A DNA stretch of 64,000 bases from Actinomycetota bacterium (GTDB lineage Bacteria > Actinomycetota > Actinomycetes > Nanopelagicales > Nanopelagicaceae): contig WLPU01000009.1 of the NCBI GenBank assembly GCA_009698615.1, positions 1 to 64,000 of the forward strand. Reading direction: 5' to 3'. Below, one piece after another: positions 22,298 through 32,571 of this stretch. Below the pieces are notes generated by a model. The model was given only the letters and a program-made list of their open reading frames with translations. It made no database searches and was not told the DNA's origin. Within the stretch, counting starts at the first letter, position 1, and each line of letters opens with the position of its first letter. Made by a program: the position numbers and the translations under genes.

Positions 22298-25200
22298 TTG
22301 TCCAGCCCGCCGCTTCCAACATCCCACGAGATTGATGGGCTAACGCACCAGGCAATTTCATTAGTTGAGCAATTACTCACAGATTCCGATGCGCAAAGAG
22401 AGCGCAGAGACAAAGCGAATCGAAAGAGATTTGCTCGACTGCTCAAAGATCCAGCTGCAATCGCACTGACCATGTCCCTCACCGATGAAGTGATGCGCAT
22501 GAGTTCTATGTCGCGCGCGGCAAAGACACTGCGCAAGATCACCAAAACCGCATCCCCTTCCGGGCTTGGCATCTGGGATTTCCTAGGCCTCAAGATAATT
22601 AGTGTCATTTCGTTTCTCTTCCCCACGTTGGTAATGCGCATAGTTCATCAACGAGTGCGAATGGCCGCTCATGGAATCATTTTGGGAGCAGAAAAACCAC
22701 TTCTATCTCGCCACATCGCAGATCGTGCGAATGACAAAGCGCGCCTCAATATCAACGTTCTCGGAGAGGCGGTGTTAGGAGACCATGAAGCAGCTGGCCG
22801 TTTGCAATCGGTTATTGAGATGGTGCAACGGCCAGAAGTGAATTATGCCTCCGTGAAAATTTCGTCGGTAGCGAGCCAGCTCATAACCATTGACCACCTT
22901 GGCTCTGTCGAGCGCGTAGCAACGAGCCTTCGTAAACTTTATTCCGAAGCTAAAAATAATAATACTTTCGTCAATCTCGATATGGAGGAATTTCGCGACT
23001 TAGAAATTACTGTTGAAGTTTTCAAGCAAGTACTCACAGAGGGTTCCTTCATGACTATGGACGCGGGCATTGTGCTGCAGGCTTATTTGCCCGAATCACA
23101 TGCAGTTTTTGCCGATTTAGTTTCTTGGGCAAAAATCAGACGAGCTAAAGGTGGAGGCACAATCAAGATTCGCCTTGTGAAGGGTGCAAATCTGGCGATG
23201 GAGAAAGCAGAGGCCGAGCTACATGGTTGGGTCGCAGCACCTTATGCGAGTAAAGCCGAAGTCGATGCAAGTTATGCCCGATTAATAGATACCGCTCTTA
23301 GCCCCGCTCACGCGGATGCGGTTCGAATCGGGATTGCCAGTCATAATCTCTTTCATGTTGCATTTGCAATTGAGGTTGCCAAGGCGCGTGGCGTCGAAGG
23401 GCAACTTGATATTGAAATGCTCGAAGGAATGGCAAACGCTGAAGCACTAGCAATCATCGGAAAGACCGGAAGTATTTTGCTCTACACCCCAGTGACTCGA
23501 CATGATGATTTCCCTGCAGCAGTTGCATACTTAGTAAGGCGTCTGGATGAGAACACTTCGACAGAGAATTACCTGCGTGCTTCGTTTGAGATGACGTTAG
23601 GCAATCAAAGGTTTATTGAACAGAAAGAACGCTTTCTTTCTTCAGTTTCAGAACGTCACAATATTTCAACCTTATCGCGTCGACATTTGCTGCACGATCA
23701 AGATTCAGGCGTTGCATTTTCCAAGGGCATGTTCGAAAATAGCAGCGATGGGGATGCGACAAATCCAACGTTCCGTAGATCCCTCCAATCGGCTTGGACG
23801 GATCTCTTTGACAAAAATGAAATCAAAATTCCGCTCGTCATCGATGGCAACGAGATCTTCAGCTTCGAAACCGAAGTAGGAGGCGATCCAAGTAACGAAG
23901 GCCAGGGTTGGTACACATACAGTGTTGCAAGCGCGAGCGAGGTAGAGCGTGCAGTTTCTTGTGCCCAGCAAGCAATTCATTCGTGGGATGGCATTGGCGC
24001 AATTGCGCGTGGTGAAATTCTTGGCCGTGCCGCGACGCTGATGGAAAATGAAAGTGCGCGCACTATCGCTGTGATGGCGCGCGATGCGGGTAAGACCGTG
24101 TCAGAGGCTGATCCAGAAGTCAGTGAAGCAATAGATTTTGCTCGCTTCTACGCGCTGTCATCACGCAATAAAACTCATGGATCTACACCAATGGGCGTTG
24201 TGCTCATTGTCCCGCCGTGGAATTTTCCTTATGCAATTCCAATGGGCGGAGTCTGCGCCGCACTTGCTAGTGGCAACACAGTGATCCTCAAGCCAGCACC
24301 AGAAACTGTGGCAACGGCTTGGACGATTGTTCAGCAACTGTGGACAGCAGGGGTACCTAGAGAGGTACTGCAATTTGTTCCCACTCGAGATGATTCCGTT
24401 GGCCAACATCTTGTCACCCATCAACATGTCAATGCAGTCATACTCACCGGAGCATTTGAAACCGCATCCATGTTTACAAAATGGAAGCCAGAGATGGTCT
24501 TGCTGGCCGAAACCAGTGGGAAGAATTCCATCATTATTTCAGCAAGTGCAGACATTGATGGAGCAGTGAAGGATTTGGTTCAGTCGGCCTTTGGACATGG
24601 CGGTCAAAAATGCAGCGCGGCAAGTTTGGCAATTGTCGAAAATAGTATCTATAACAATCCTTCTTTTCTACGCCAACTTGCAGATGCTGTAACAAGTTTG
24701 ACTGTTGGTGCGGGATGGAAATACTCGACAACAATGGGTCCAATCATTCGCCCGCCCGCTCCTTCCCTTTTGCGTGCCCTGACAACTGTCGATGAAGGTG
24801 AAAGTTGGTTGGTGCAACCTCGCCAACTAGATTCAAGCGGACACATGTGGTCACCTGGTGTGAAGTTGGGAATCAAAGCGGGTTCGTGGAGTCATAAGAA
24901 TGAGTGGTTTGGTCCAGTCCTTGGAATCATGCTGGCACCTGATTTAACAACTGCAATTTCCTGGCAAAACGAAGTTGATTACGGGCTGACTGCAGGATTT
25001 CACTCACTCGATGAAGCAGAGTGCGAGTTCTGGATCGCACGCGTCGAAGCCGGAAATCTCTATGTCAATCGCGGAATCACCGGCGCAGTCGTCAATCGTC
25101 AACCTTTTGGTGGATGGAAGCGCAGCAGTGTGGGTCCTACAGCCAAAGCGGGCGGGCACAATTACCTCAATAACTTGCGCACGTGGGCACCACTAGACGA

Positions 25201-25687
25201 TCTTGTTCAAAGCATTTCTTCGTCGACGAAATGGTGGCAGGAAATTGGAAGCCGCACGATTGATGCAGCTTCCTTAAATGTTGAACGAAATTACCAGCGC
25301 TATCTACCTTCACCTCATGGCATCCAAGTACGTATTGATTCAGCCACTTCGGAGTCCTGTCTAAAATACATAACTTTTATTGGAGAGCTAACAAAAAGCG
25401 CAATCTCATTGAGCTCTGCAACTCCACATGCCCTGTGCCCAGATGCCCGCGTTGAAAGTTCCAAAGAATTTATATCGCGAATCAGTGGCGTGGATCGAGT
25501 GCGCTGGCTATCACGTGAACAAGTTCCAGCAGTTGAACTTCTAGAAAATGGAATCTCAGTAGATTCTCGTTCTATTGCAGCCCGAGGAGATGTTGAAGTG
25601 CCACGTTGGCTATTGGAGCAAAGCGTTGCAATTACCAATCATCGTTACGGAAATGTAGGAGCGGGACCTAGGCCGCAAATAAGTTGA
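22298..25687 (+). CDS. putA: Bifunctional proline dehydrogenase / L-glutamate gamma-semialdehyde dehydrogenase (PutA-like)
   Basis: N-terminal PRODH (VNLDMEEFRDLEITVEVF, IKIRLVKGANLAMEKAEAELHGW) fused to ALDH (VLIVPPWNFPYAIPMGGVCAALASGNTVILKPAPET, AETSGKNSIIISASADIDGAVKDLVQSAFGHGGQKCSAAS). Confidence 0.93.
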   Translation: MSSPPLPTSHEIDGLTHQAISLVEQLLTDSDAQRERRDKANRKRFARLLKDPAAIALTMSLTDEVMRMSSMSRAAKTLRKITKTASPSGLGIWDFLGLKIISVISFLFPTLVMRIVHQRVRMAAHGIILGAEKPLLSRHIADRANDKARLNINVLGEAVLGDHEAAGRLQSVIEMVQRPEVNYASVKISSVASQLITIDHLGSVERVATSLRKLYSEAKNNNTFVNLDMEEFRDLEITVEVFKQVLTEGSFMTMDAGIVLQAYLPESHAVFADLVSWAKIRRAKGGGTIKIRLVKGANLAMEKAEAELHGWVAAPYASKAEVDASYARLIDTALSPAHADAVRIGIASHNLFHVAFAIEVAKARGVEGQLDIEMLEGMANAEALAIIGKTGSILLYTPVTRHDDFPAAVAYLVRRLDENTSTENYLRASFEMTLGNQRFIEQKERFLSSVSERHNISTLSRRHLLHDQDSGVAFSKGMFENSSDGDATNPTFRRSLQSAWTDLFDKNEIKIPLVIDGNEIFSFETEVGGDPSNEGQGWYTYSVASASEVERAVSCAQQAIHSWDGIGAIARGEILGRAATLMENESARTIAVMARDAGKTVSEADPEVSEAIDFARFYALSSRNKTHGSTPMGVVLIVPPWNFPYAIPMGGVCAALASGNTVILKPAPETVATAWTIVQQLWTAGVPREVLQFVPTRDDSVGQHLVTHQHVNAVILTGAFETASMFTKWKPEMVLLAETSGKNSIIISASADIDGAVKDLVQSAFGHGGQKCSAASLAIVENSIYNNPSFLRQLADAVTSLTVGAGWKYSTTMGPIIRPPAPSLLRALTTVDEGESWLVQPRQLDSSGHMWSPGVKLGIKAGSWSHKNEWFGPVLGIMLAPDLTTAISWQNEVDYGLTAGFHSLDEAECEFWIARVEAGNLYVNRGITGAVVNRQPFGGWKRSSVGPTAKAGGHNYLNNLRTWAPLDDLVQSISSSTKWWQEIGSRTIDAASLNVERNYQRYLPSPHGIQVRIDSATSESCLKYITFIGELTKSAISLSSATPHALCPDARVESSKEFISRISGVDRVRWLSREQVPAVELLENGISVDSRSIAARGDVEVPRWLLEQSVAITNHRYGNVGAGPRPQIS

Positions 25688-26450
25688 GGTGGTTAATTGA
25701 TGGCCACAGGGCAAAGAGAATTGAAACCGGCAAAATAAGAAATACAACTGGAATCATCATTGAAATTTCGGCTTTCCCCGCTTTATCCATCAGGTGATTG
25801 CGCTGTATTTGTCTGGCTTCGGCTGCATGACGTTGTAAGACATCGATCAACGGCGCTCCCCGAAGCATTGCAGTGATGAGTGCATCTACAAACCTGCGAA
25901 TTACATCTGATTCAACTCTGCGTCCAAGGCCATCAAGTGCAAGATGAAAAGGGGCCCCGAGACGAACACTCTCTACAACCGTTCTAAACTCGAATGCTAA
26001 AAGCCCATGGGATCGCTCCGAGATTCTCGTCATCGCACCTAATGGGGTCTCTCCTGCAGAAAGGGCCAGCGTGAGCATCTCGATAATAGAAGGAAATTCG
26101 CTCTCAATAGAAGCGCGATAGCGAATGACCTCTTTCGAGAGTTGTCGATCAACGAGCAAGAAGGTTGCGGCGCAAGTAGAAATTGCCAACACGAGACCCA
26201 GTACAAAAGAGCGAGCAATAACTAACCCGATAAAGAGCGCAATTGCTGCAGCCAAGAGTGCCTTACTTACTTGCTTGACTCTAAAAGTTTCATAGGCGGC
26301 TTCTTGACCTATGCGAGCCAATCGCGTACGTACGCCAGAGGAATCTGGCAATCTCTTTATACGAGATAAGGAGCTATCTGTATCAACAATGAGTAGAAGT
26401 GCGCCAACCGCGGCCAGAAGTAAGGGGATCAGGATTTGTTTGGAATTCAT
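25668..26450 (-). CDS. tadC: Type II secretion F-family membrane protein, TadC-like
   Basis: T2SSF domain ESEFPSIIEMLTLALSAGETPLGAMTRISERSHG...; follows TadB-like gene. Confidence 0.8.
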   Translation of the reverse strand: MNSKQILIPLLLAAVGALLLIVDTDSSLSRIKRLPDSSGVRTRLARIGQEAAYETFRVKQVSKALLAAAIALFIGLVIARSFVLGLVLAISTCAATFLLVDRQLSKEVIRYRASIESEFPSIIEMLTLALSAGETPLGAMTRISERSHGLLAFEFRTVVESVRLGAPFHLALDGLGRRVESDVIRRFVDALITAMLRGAPLIDVLQRHAAEARQIQRNHLMDKAGKAEISMMIPVVFLILPVSILFALWPSINHLNLFAA

Positions 26451-26459
26451 GGCGGATCC

Positions 26460-27305
26460 TTAACTAAATACTCGTGGAGTTTTTGGCAATCGGCCAAGTC
26501 GACCCATCCAGAAATATGCCGTAAGGGTCAGAAGAATTCCAATGCACAAAATCGCGATACCTGTTGGTTGCGCAAAGGACTGCGCAGTACCAGGTTGGCT
26601 AGAAAGCAATAGCAGCAATAGCCAAGGCGCGGCCGATGAAAGGTGTGCGGAGTTTCTTATCCATCCATGCTTGATCTCAATTTCCTTGCGCAATGAAAGA
26701 TCCTGCCGCAAGAAATCACCAAGAGTTCGAAATATCTGCAAGAGCTCCGAGCCTCCAAGAGATTTTGCAAGTAATACGGCTTCTAATATCTGATCACTGC
26801 TGTGAGAATTGAACTGGGTCTTGAGGTTTTGTGTGGCAAGAGAAAAGTTCCCCTCACGAAGTAATTCTTGGTGGAACTCGGCAAACGCTGGTCGCAAAAT
26901 CTCCGGGCCTCTTGCTCCAAGTCCGACCATAGCTTCCGATAGTGAAAGTCCAGAGTGAATTCCAGAAATGAGATGATCGATAACTTCTGGCCAAAAATGC
27001 GCCACAGCGCTTTCGTTGCGGGCCGCTTTATTTCTCAAATATGTAAAAGTAATAAGCGTAGAAAAAAAGGAGAACGGAAAGGTAATAATCGCAGAACTTG
27101 TCCATATCAAAACAGCGATGCTTACGATACTTCCGGTAATCATCGACGAAACAATTGCCTTTTTATTGCGCCGGAACGATCCGGAAACTTTCTCTGCCTC
27201 ATTGTGGCTTCTCGTGAGAGGTTGTTGATACATCACACAAACTCCAACTCCGCACATTCCGGCTGCGACAAGTGCAATAAATAGCGCCTCTGCTATGTGC
27301 ATCAC
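26460..27305 (-). CDS. tadB: Type II secretion F-family membrane protein, TadB-like
   Basis: WPEVIDHLISGIHSGLSLSEAMVGLGARGPEILRPAFAEFHQEL...; overlaps cpaF by 4 nt. Confidence 0.8.
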   Translation of the reverse strand: MMHIAEALFIALVAAGMCGVGVCVMYQQPLTRSHNEAEKVSGSFRRNKKAIVSSMITGSIVSIAVLIWTSSAIITFPFSFFSTLITFTYLRNKAARNESAVAHFWPEVIDHLISGIHSGLSLSEAMVGLGARGPEILRPAFAEFHQELLREGNFSLATQNLKTQFNSHSSDQILEAVLLAKSLGGSELLQIFRTLGDFLRQDLSLRKEIEIKHGWIRNSAHLSSAAPWLLLLLLSSQPGTAQSFAQPTGIAILCIGILLTLTAYFWMGRLGRLPKTPRVFS

Positions 27306-28345
27306 TGTCCCCCAGCATTTGCCATCAAGATGCCGGCGTTTGCAAATTTCTCCGGGTGAGGGAGCGTTCCCAGGCCCCGCTCGTATTTATCTTTCTTCCA
27401 TATCCACAGGGTTTCCATTTCAATGCGATCATTTTCTACTCGCCCAGTCACGGCGGCAATTTCAATGATTCGGCGTTGTCCTGAAACATCTAGAGCAACC
27501 TGCACTACTACATCAATGGCTGCGGCAACTGTTGGAGCGATGAACTTTTGAGATATATTTTCCCCAGCAAGCAATGGCAAAGTTTGTAGTTTTACAATTG
27601 CATCCCGAGCAGAGTTCGCATGAATTGTTCCCATTCCTGGCAATCCAGAATTGAGTGCGATCAACATGTCTAGGGCTTCGGCCTCACGAACTTCGCCGAC
27701 AATAATTCTGGACGGACGCATTCGTAGAGATTCTTTTATGAGTCTTCGAAGCGGGATAGCTCCCTCGCCTTGTAAGTTGGCAGAACGTGTTTGCATGCTA
27801 ACTACATCCGGAAGGTTTGGCTTAAGCTCAAAGACTTCTTCTATTGTAATGACTCGCTCTTGAACTGGAATCGCAGAGACTAGGGCGTTAAGCAAAGTCG
27901 TCTTTCCTGCTTGCGTTGCTCCACTAACTAATATATTGATCCCTGCACATACGCAATCTGCAAGCAAGATTGCGATCTTCGGATTCATTGCTTCGCGAGC
28001 CGCTAAGTCATCAAGGGAAAGATTTCGAAGCAGGTGTTTTCTTATGTTGATGGCCCAATGTTCGGCTGTTATTTCTGGAATGGTGACGTGGAGCCGACTA
28101 CCGTCAGGCAATCGCGCATCAACAAAAGGGTGAGACAGATCCAATCGTCGCCCACTCCACATGAGTGCTCGTTCAACGATATTGCGAACTTCATCGCCTG
28201 TAAGGAGCAGATTTGTTAATTCATTCTTTCCGGATCGAGCAATAAAAATTCTTTCTGGTGAATTTATCCAAATTTCTTCAATGGAACTATCAGACATAAA
28301 TGTGGCAAGAGGTCCAAAGGTCAGAGCTAAATCTGGTGTTGTCAT
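27302..28345 (-). CDS. cpaF: CpaF/TadA-type secretion ATPase
   Basis: Walker A SGATQAGKTTLLNALVSAIP, VSMQTRSANLQGEGAIPLRRLIKESLRMRPSRIIVGEVREAEALDML. Confidence 0.92.
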   Translation of the reverse strand: MTTPDLALTFGPLATFMSDSSIEEIWINSPERIFIARSGKNELTNLLLTGDEVRNIVERALMWSGRRLDLSHPFVDARLPDGSRLHVTIPEITAEHWAINIRKHLLRNLSLDDLAAREAMNPKIAILLADCVCAGINILVSGATQAGKTTLLNALVSAIPVQERVITIEEVFELKPNLPDVVSMQTRSANLQGEGAIPLRRLIKESLRMRPSRIIVGEVREAEALDMLIALNSGLPGMGTIHANSARDAIVKLQTLPLLAGENISQKFIAPTVAAAIDVVVQVALDVSGQRRIIEIAAVTGRVENDRIEMETLWIWKKDKYERGLGTLPHPEKFANAGILMANAGGQ

Positions 28346-28450
28346 AGCCAGACTCTAAAATGAATAGGTTTTGAAGCCTCGTGAAACGATCAATATGGTG
28401 GACGACTTTAAATGGTGCACGCGATATTCGATGAAGAGCCCTGTCTCAAG

Positions 28451-28481
28451 AAAAAGAGCGCCTACCCGAAGGTAAGCGCCC
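28451..28481 (-). terminator. Intrinsic terminator downstream of tRNA-fMet
   Basis: Minus strand GGGCGCTTACC-TTCG-GGTAGGCGCTCTTTTT. Confidence 0.85.
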
Positions 28482-28495
28482 AACTTCATTGTTAC

Positions 28496-28572
<77 letters not shown>

Positions 28573-28624
28573 TCGGTAAGCGCAATCGTAGGTGAGAAGC
28601 ACCTAACTACCAAATCCGAAGAAA

Positions 28625-31468
28625 TTACTTACGTGCTTGAGCCGATAGCGCAGCAGTGATTGCTGATTTCAAACGATCCTGCGCGCGGCCATATGCAGCG
28701 AAGTCGCCCTTAGTAAGTGCGGCTTGTCCATCTGCAATTGCTTGCTTTGCACTTTGCAATGCTGCTACTAAGTCTGCAGATTTTGTACCAGTGGTTGCGC
28801 CACTAGTAGTTCCGGTTGTCGTTGTACTTGTTGTTCCAGAATTTCCACCAAATACTTGATCCAGTGCTCCCTTGAGATTGTCGTCATAACCAATCTGATC
28901 TCCAAAGGAAACTAATACTTTCTGGAGCAGTGGGTAGGAGGCAGCATTTGACGTTGCTCGAACATAAACAGGTTGTACGTAAAGCAAGCCTCCACCTACT
29001 GGAAGAGTAAGAAGGTTTCCTAGAACTACATCTGATCCGCCTTGTCGCAGCAATGAAAGTGAGTTTGCGACTTCAGGTTTTGCTTCAAAGTTAGAAGCAA
29101 CCTGTGATGGGCCCGCGATGTTGGTACTACGCGGCAATTGCAGGACTGTAATTTTTCCGTAATCAGGTCCCGAATCTGAATTAACAACTGCAAATGCGGA
29201 CAAGTTTTCACGGCCGCCACGAGGAACAAATGGTGTTGTCAAGGAGAATGCAGATTTGGTTGCACCAGGCAATTGAAGGGTCAGATAGTAAGGAGGTTGC
29301 GCGCTTGCGTTCGCACCAAATGTTGAAGGATCGCGAGGTACGCGCCAGAAATCTTGTCCGCCGTAGAACGCGCTAGCAGTCTTGACGTGATACGCACTCA
29401 AAATATCGCGTTGCACTCGGAAGAGATCCTCTGGGTAGCGGATGTGCTCCATTAAAGATGCTGAAATAGCACTCTTTGGCTTCACGATGTTTGGAAAAGC
29501 TTTACTCCATGTCTTCAAAACTGGATCCGTGGTATCCCACTGATACAGCGACACAGTGCCGTCATAGGCATCTACTGTAGCTTTTACAGAATTTCGGATG
29601 TAGTTAATTGAAGCATTTGACTGCGCAGTAATGGATGCTGAATTAGCGGTAAGGGCATCAGAAGTTGCACTCGAAAGAGTCGTCTTCTTTGAATATGGGT
29701 AGCCCGCACTGGTCGTGTAGCCATCAATGATCCATGTGATCTTTCCATCTACAAGGGCAGGATAGGGATCTCCATCCAGAGTCAACCATGGCGCCACTTT
29801 GGCCACACGATCACGGGGACTGCGCTCAAACAAAATCTTTGAATCAGCATTAATTAAATTAGATAATAAAATTCTCTGTTCTTGGTACTTGACTGCAAAA
29901 ACTAAGCGGTTGAATAGTGACCCCATTGGTACGCCACCGGCACCGCTATAGGTGACGTTCTTTTGTCCATTTGCAGAGGCGTCATCTGGGTAATCGAACT
30001 CGACAGGTGAGTTGGTCTTCTTGCCGCCAATAATTGAATAATCAGGAACATTTTCCCCGAAATAAACTCGAGGTTCGAAAGTCCCAAGACCTTTGGTTGG
30101 AGGTAGATCGCCCACAACAAATGAAGGTTTTCCATCGGCATCGCGAGCATTTCCAAGGGCTGCAACAAAACCAAAGCCGTGCGTGTAAACCAGATGGTCA
30201 TTGATCCAATTTCGACTTGGATTTCCGGCAATATTAAGTTCACGAACAGCAACAACGGTATCCCGCTGAACACCACCAACCTTGTAACGGTCAATGTCGA
30301 GGGATTCAGGGAAAGTGTAATAAGGCTTTATCTGTTGAAGTTGGCGAAAAGTCGCAGAAAGCACATTGGGATCCATCAGACGAATATTGGAAATTGTTGG
30401 TGCATCTTTTGAAAGTTGCCCTGCGGATGTTGAAATCGTTGCCTGATAATCAGAGACCGTAACTCCGTCTAATCCGTATGCGGTGCGCGTGGCATTAATA
30501 TTTTTTTGAATGAAAGGAGCTTCTTTAGAAGACTCACTTGGCTTGACCTGAAATTGTTGAATCACTCCTGGGTAGACACCTGAGATCAAGACTGATGAAA
30601 TTACAAGCAAGGCCACACCAGCTGATGGCAATACCCATGAGCGACGAACAATATTTGCAAAAAATAGTAGCGAGCAAACTACTGCGATGCCGGTCAGAAT
30701 TGCCTTAGCGGGCAAAACAGCATTCACATCTGTATAGGTTAAACCAGTAATTAATTTACCTTCTGCAAGTGCGAGGTGATATCGATCGAGCCAATAGGCC
30801 GCACCTTTGAGCAAGACGATGATCCCCAGAAGAATTGAAAGTTGTACCCGCGCGGTGACAGTCGTGCGGTCTTCGCGAACTTGAAGTCGAATCCCGCCGT
30901 AGAGATAGTGCACCACGGTTGCGGCCAAGAGAGACAAAATGACGGTGGAGATTGCCCATTGCAGCAACGCTTGCCAAAACGGCAGACGGAAGGCAAAGAA
31001 AGAAATATCTAGACCAAATTGTGGATCTTTAATTCCAAATGAGGTTGAGTTGCGAAAGAGCAGCCACATGTTCCACAACTGCGAACCGGCAGAACCCGCG
31101 AAATAGAAAAGCACTACAGCAATTCCTGTTGCCACCCAGCGACGGATTGGTTCGATCTGTCCGCGATAGCGCTCGAGATTATCGGCTTCCATATTCATCG
31201 GTGCATACAGCGGACGTCGTCTGAAGGCGATGAAAATATTTAAAGTAATGATCAACGAAGTAATCGCGCCAAATGCAACAAAGAGTTCGGCCTTTGTAGA
31301 GAGAATCGTTTTCCAAACCGAGGTGAAACTTACGGACTTAAACCAGAGCCAATCTGCGTAAAAACCACTCGTAGAAATCAGGACAATGATTGCGGCAACA
31401 ACAATTGCAAAGGTAATTGCAAGGGGACCGCGAGGCTTGGGCAGTTGGGGAGGGCGATTAAAACTCAT
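28625..31468 (-). CDS. UPF0182 family large membrane protein
   Basis: 947 aa, N-terminal TM helices (GFYADWLWFKSVSFTSVWKTILSTK) and long extracytoplasmic domain typical of Rv3193c-like proteins. Confidence 0.92.
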   Translation of the reverse strand: MSFNRPPQLPKPRGPLAITFAIVVAAIIVLISTSGFYADWLWFKSVSFTSVWKTILSTKAELFVAFGAITSLIITLNIFIAFRRRPLYAPMNMEADNLERYRGQIEPIRRWVATGIAVVLFYFAGSAGSQLWNMWLLFRNSTSFGIKDPQFGLDISFFAFRLPFWQALLQWAISTVILSLLAATVVHYLYGGIRLQVREDRTTVTARVQLSILLGIIVLLKGAAYWLDRYHLALAEGKLITGLTYTDVNAVLPAKAILTGIAVVCSLLFFANIVRRSWVLPSAGVALLVISSVLISGVYPGVIQQFQVKPSESSKEAPFIQKNINATRTAYGLDGVTVSDYQATISTSAGQLSKDAPTISNIRLMDPNVLSATFRQLQQIKPYYTFPESLDIDRYKVGGVQRDTVVAVRELNIAGNPSRNWINDHLVYTHGFGFVAALGNARDADGKPSFVVGDLPPTKGLGTFEPRVYFGENVPDYSIIGGKKTNSPVEFDYPDDASANGQKNVTYSGAGGVPMGSLFNRLVFAVKYQEQRILLSNLINADSKILFERSPRDRVAKVAPWLTLDGDPYPALVDGKITWIIDGYTTSAGYPYSKKTTLSSATSDALTANSASITAQSNASINYIRNSVKATVDAYDGTVSLYQWDTTDPVLKTWSKAFPNIVKPKSAISASLMEHIRYPEDLFRVQRDILSAYHVKTASAFYGGQDFWRVPRDPSTFGANASAQPPYYLTLQLPGATKSAFSLTTPFVPRGGRENLSAFAVVNSDSGPDYGKITVLQLPRSTNIAGPSQVASNFEAKPEVANSLSLLRQGGSDVVLGNLLTLPVGGGLLYVQPVYVRATSNAASYPLLQKVLVSFGDQIGYDDNLKGALDQVFGGNSGTTSTTTTGTTSGATTGTKSADLVAALQSAKQAIADGQAALTKGDFAAYGRAQDRLKSAITAALSAQARK

Positions 31469-31486
31469 GCGACAACGCTACCGAAT

Positions 31487-32254
31487 TCATTGCCAAGTGC
31501 AATGTGGGATGGAATTTCTCGCATCTTTTAACACTGAAACTGCCTCTTTGAGGCTGGAAACTGAATAGACCTTCAATCCACCGGGGATGTGGTGAACATC
31601 ATTGCAATTGGTGCTTGGTGCAAGGAAAACGCTCGCTCCAGAATTTTTTGCAGCAATCAATTTTTCATCGATCCCACCAATGGGTCCGACTGCGCCTTGT
31701 AGATCTATCGTCCCGGTTCCGGCAACTACGCGTCCGTGAAGAAAATCAATTGGGCTCAATTTTTCGATAATGCCAAGGGCGAAAATTAGACCACCACTTG
31801 GCCCTCCGGTTGCCTTCAAATTAATCGTCACCTTCACCGCGCTTTGGCTCGGCGCAAATCCTAAATACCCCAAAGCTGCTGAGCTGGCATTGTCTTGTGA
31901 GAGTTTCATATCCCCCGCAAACTCACTCTGAATCTGCTTGGCAGTTTTCTCTGGCGGAAAAACGACATCTCGCGGTAAGACGATGGATGTGCCGCGCATC
32001 CATGCATAGAGGAGCTCAAGACCAAAAATGTGCGAATCCGGGCTAGTAGCTAAGACGGTCGTGACGAGTAATTTTCCCGTCGTTGCGTAGGTAGGGGCGC
32101 CAGAAATCTTGATCACATTCGCAAGAACGTCCGTCCCCGCACCTGGTGAAACAACCACGTACGGCAGTGGAGCCAACGAGCTAGCAGTAAAAAAGAGGGC
32201 AACAAAAAAGACAGATATGCGGGGCAATCGAGAAAAACGCATGAGGACTGCCAC
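31487..32254 (-). CDS. YlbL-like secreted/anchored S16 (Lon-type) peptidase lacking an obvious PDZ domain
   Basis: N-terminal TM; APLPYVVVSPG; S16 site ATGGPSGGLIFALGIIEKLSP...GTGTIDLQGAVGPIGGIDEKLIAAKNSGASVFLAPSTNC. Confidence 0.85.
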   Translation of the reverse strand: MAVLMRFSRLPRISVFFVALFFTASSLAPLPYVVVSPGAGTDVLANVIKISGAPTYATTGKLLVTTVLATSPDSHIFGLELLYAWMRGTSIVLPRDVVFPPEKTAKQIQSEFAGDMKLSQDNASSAALGYLGFAPSQSAVKVTINLKATGGPSGGLIFALGIIEKLSPIDFLHGRVVAGTGTIDLQGAVGPIGGIDEKLIAAKNSGASVFLAPSTNCNDVHHIPGGLKVYSVSSLKEAVSVLKDARNSIPHCTWQ

Positions 32255-32265
32255 CTTCGAACTAG

Positions 32266-32484
32266 CTAAAGACTCGCTGTAGGAGTTTCGTCTTTGCGAG
32301 GTTGTGCTCCGTCATCTTGGGCTTTAAAAGAACTTTGGAAGCGCTGAAATTGAGTAACCGAACGAGTGGTTTCATTATTGAATTTCGTCTGGAACTTTGT
32401 CACCCACACCACGTAGCCCAGTGCGCCGATTAAGGCGCAGAGCGGAACGATCCACCAGATCAAAGCTGAGAAAGCACTCGACAT
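32266..32484 (-). CDS. Small single-TM protein, hypothetical
   Basis: 72-aa ORF MSSAFSALIWWIVPLCALIGALGYVVWVTKFQTKFN..., same strand, 11-nt gap to next gene. Confidence 0.6.
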   Translation of the reverse strand: MSSAFSALIWWIVPLCALIGALGYVVWVTKFQTKFNNETTRSVTQFQRFQSSFKAQDDGAQPRKDETPTASL

Positions 32485-32571
32485 GTCCCCAGCGTAGTAC
32501 CACGGGGAAGAAAGCGCGGGATTAGATTGTTATATGGCTGCAGGTAGAGTTGGTGAGAACGAGAGGCGGGG

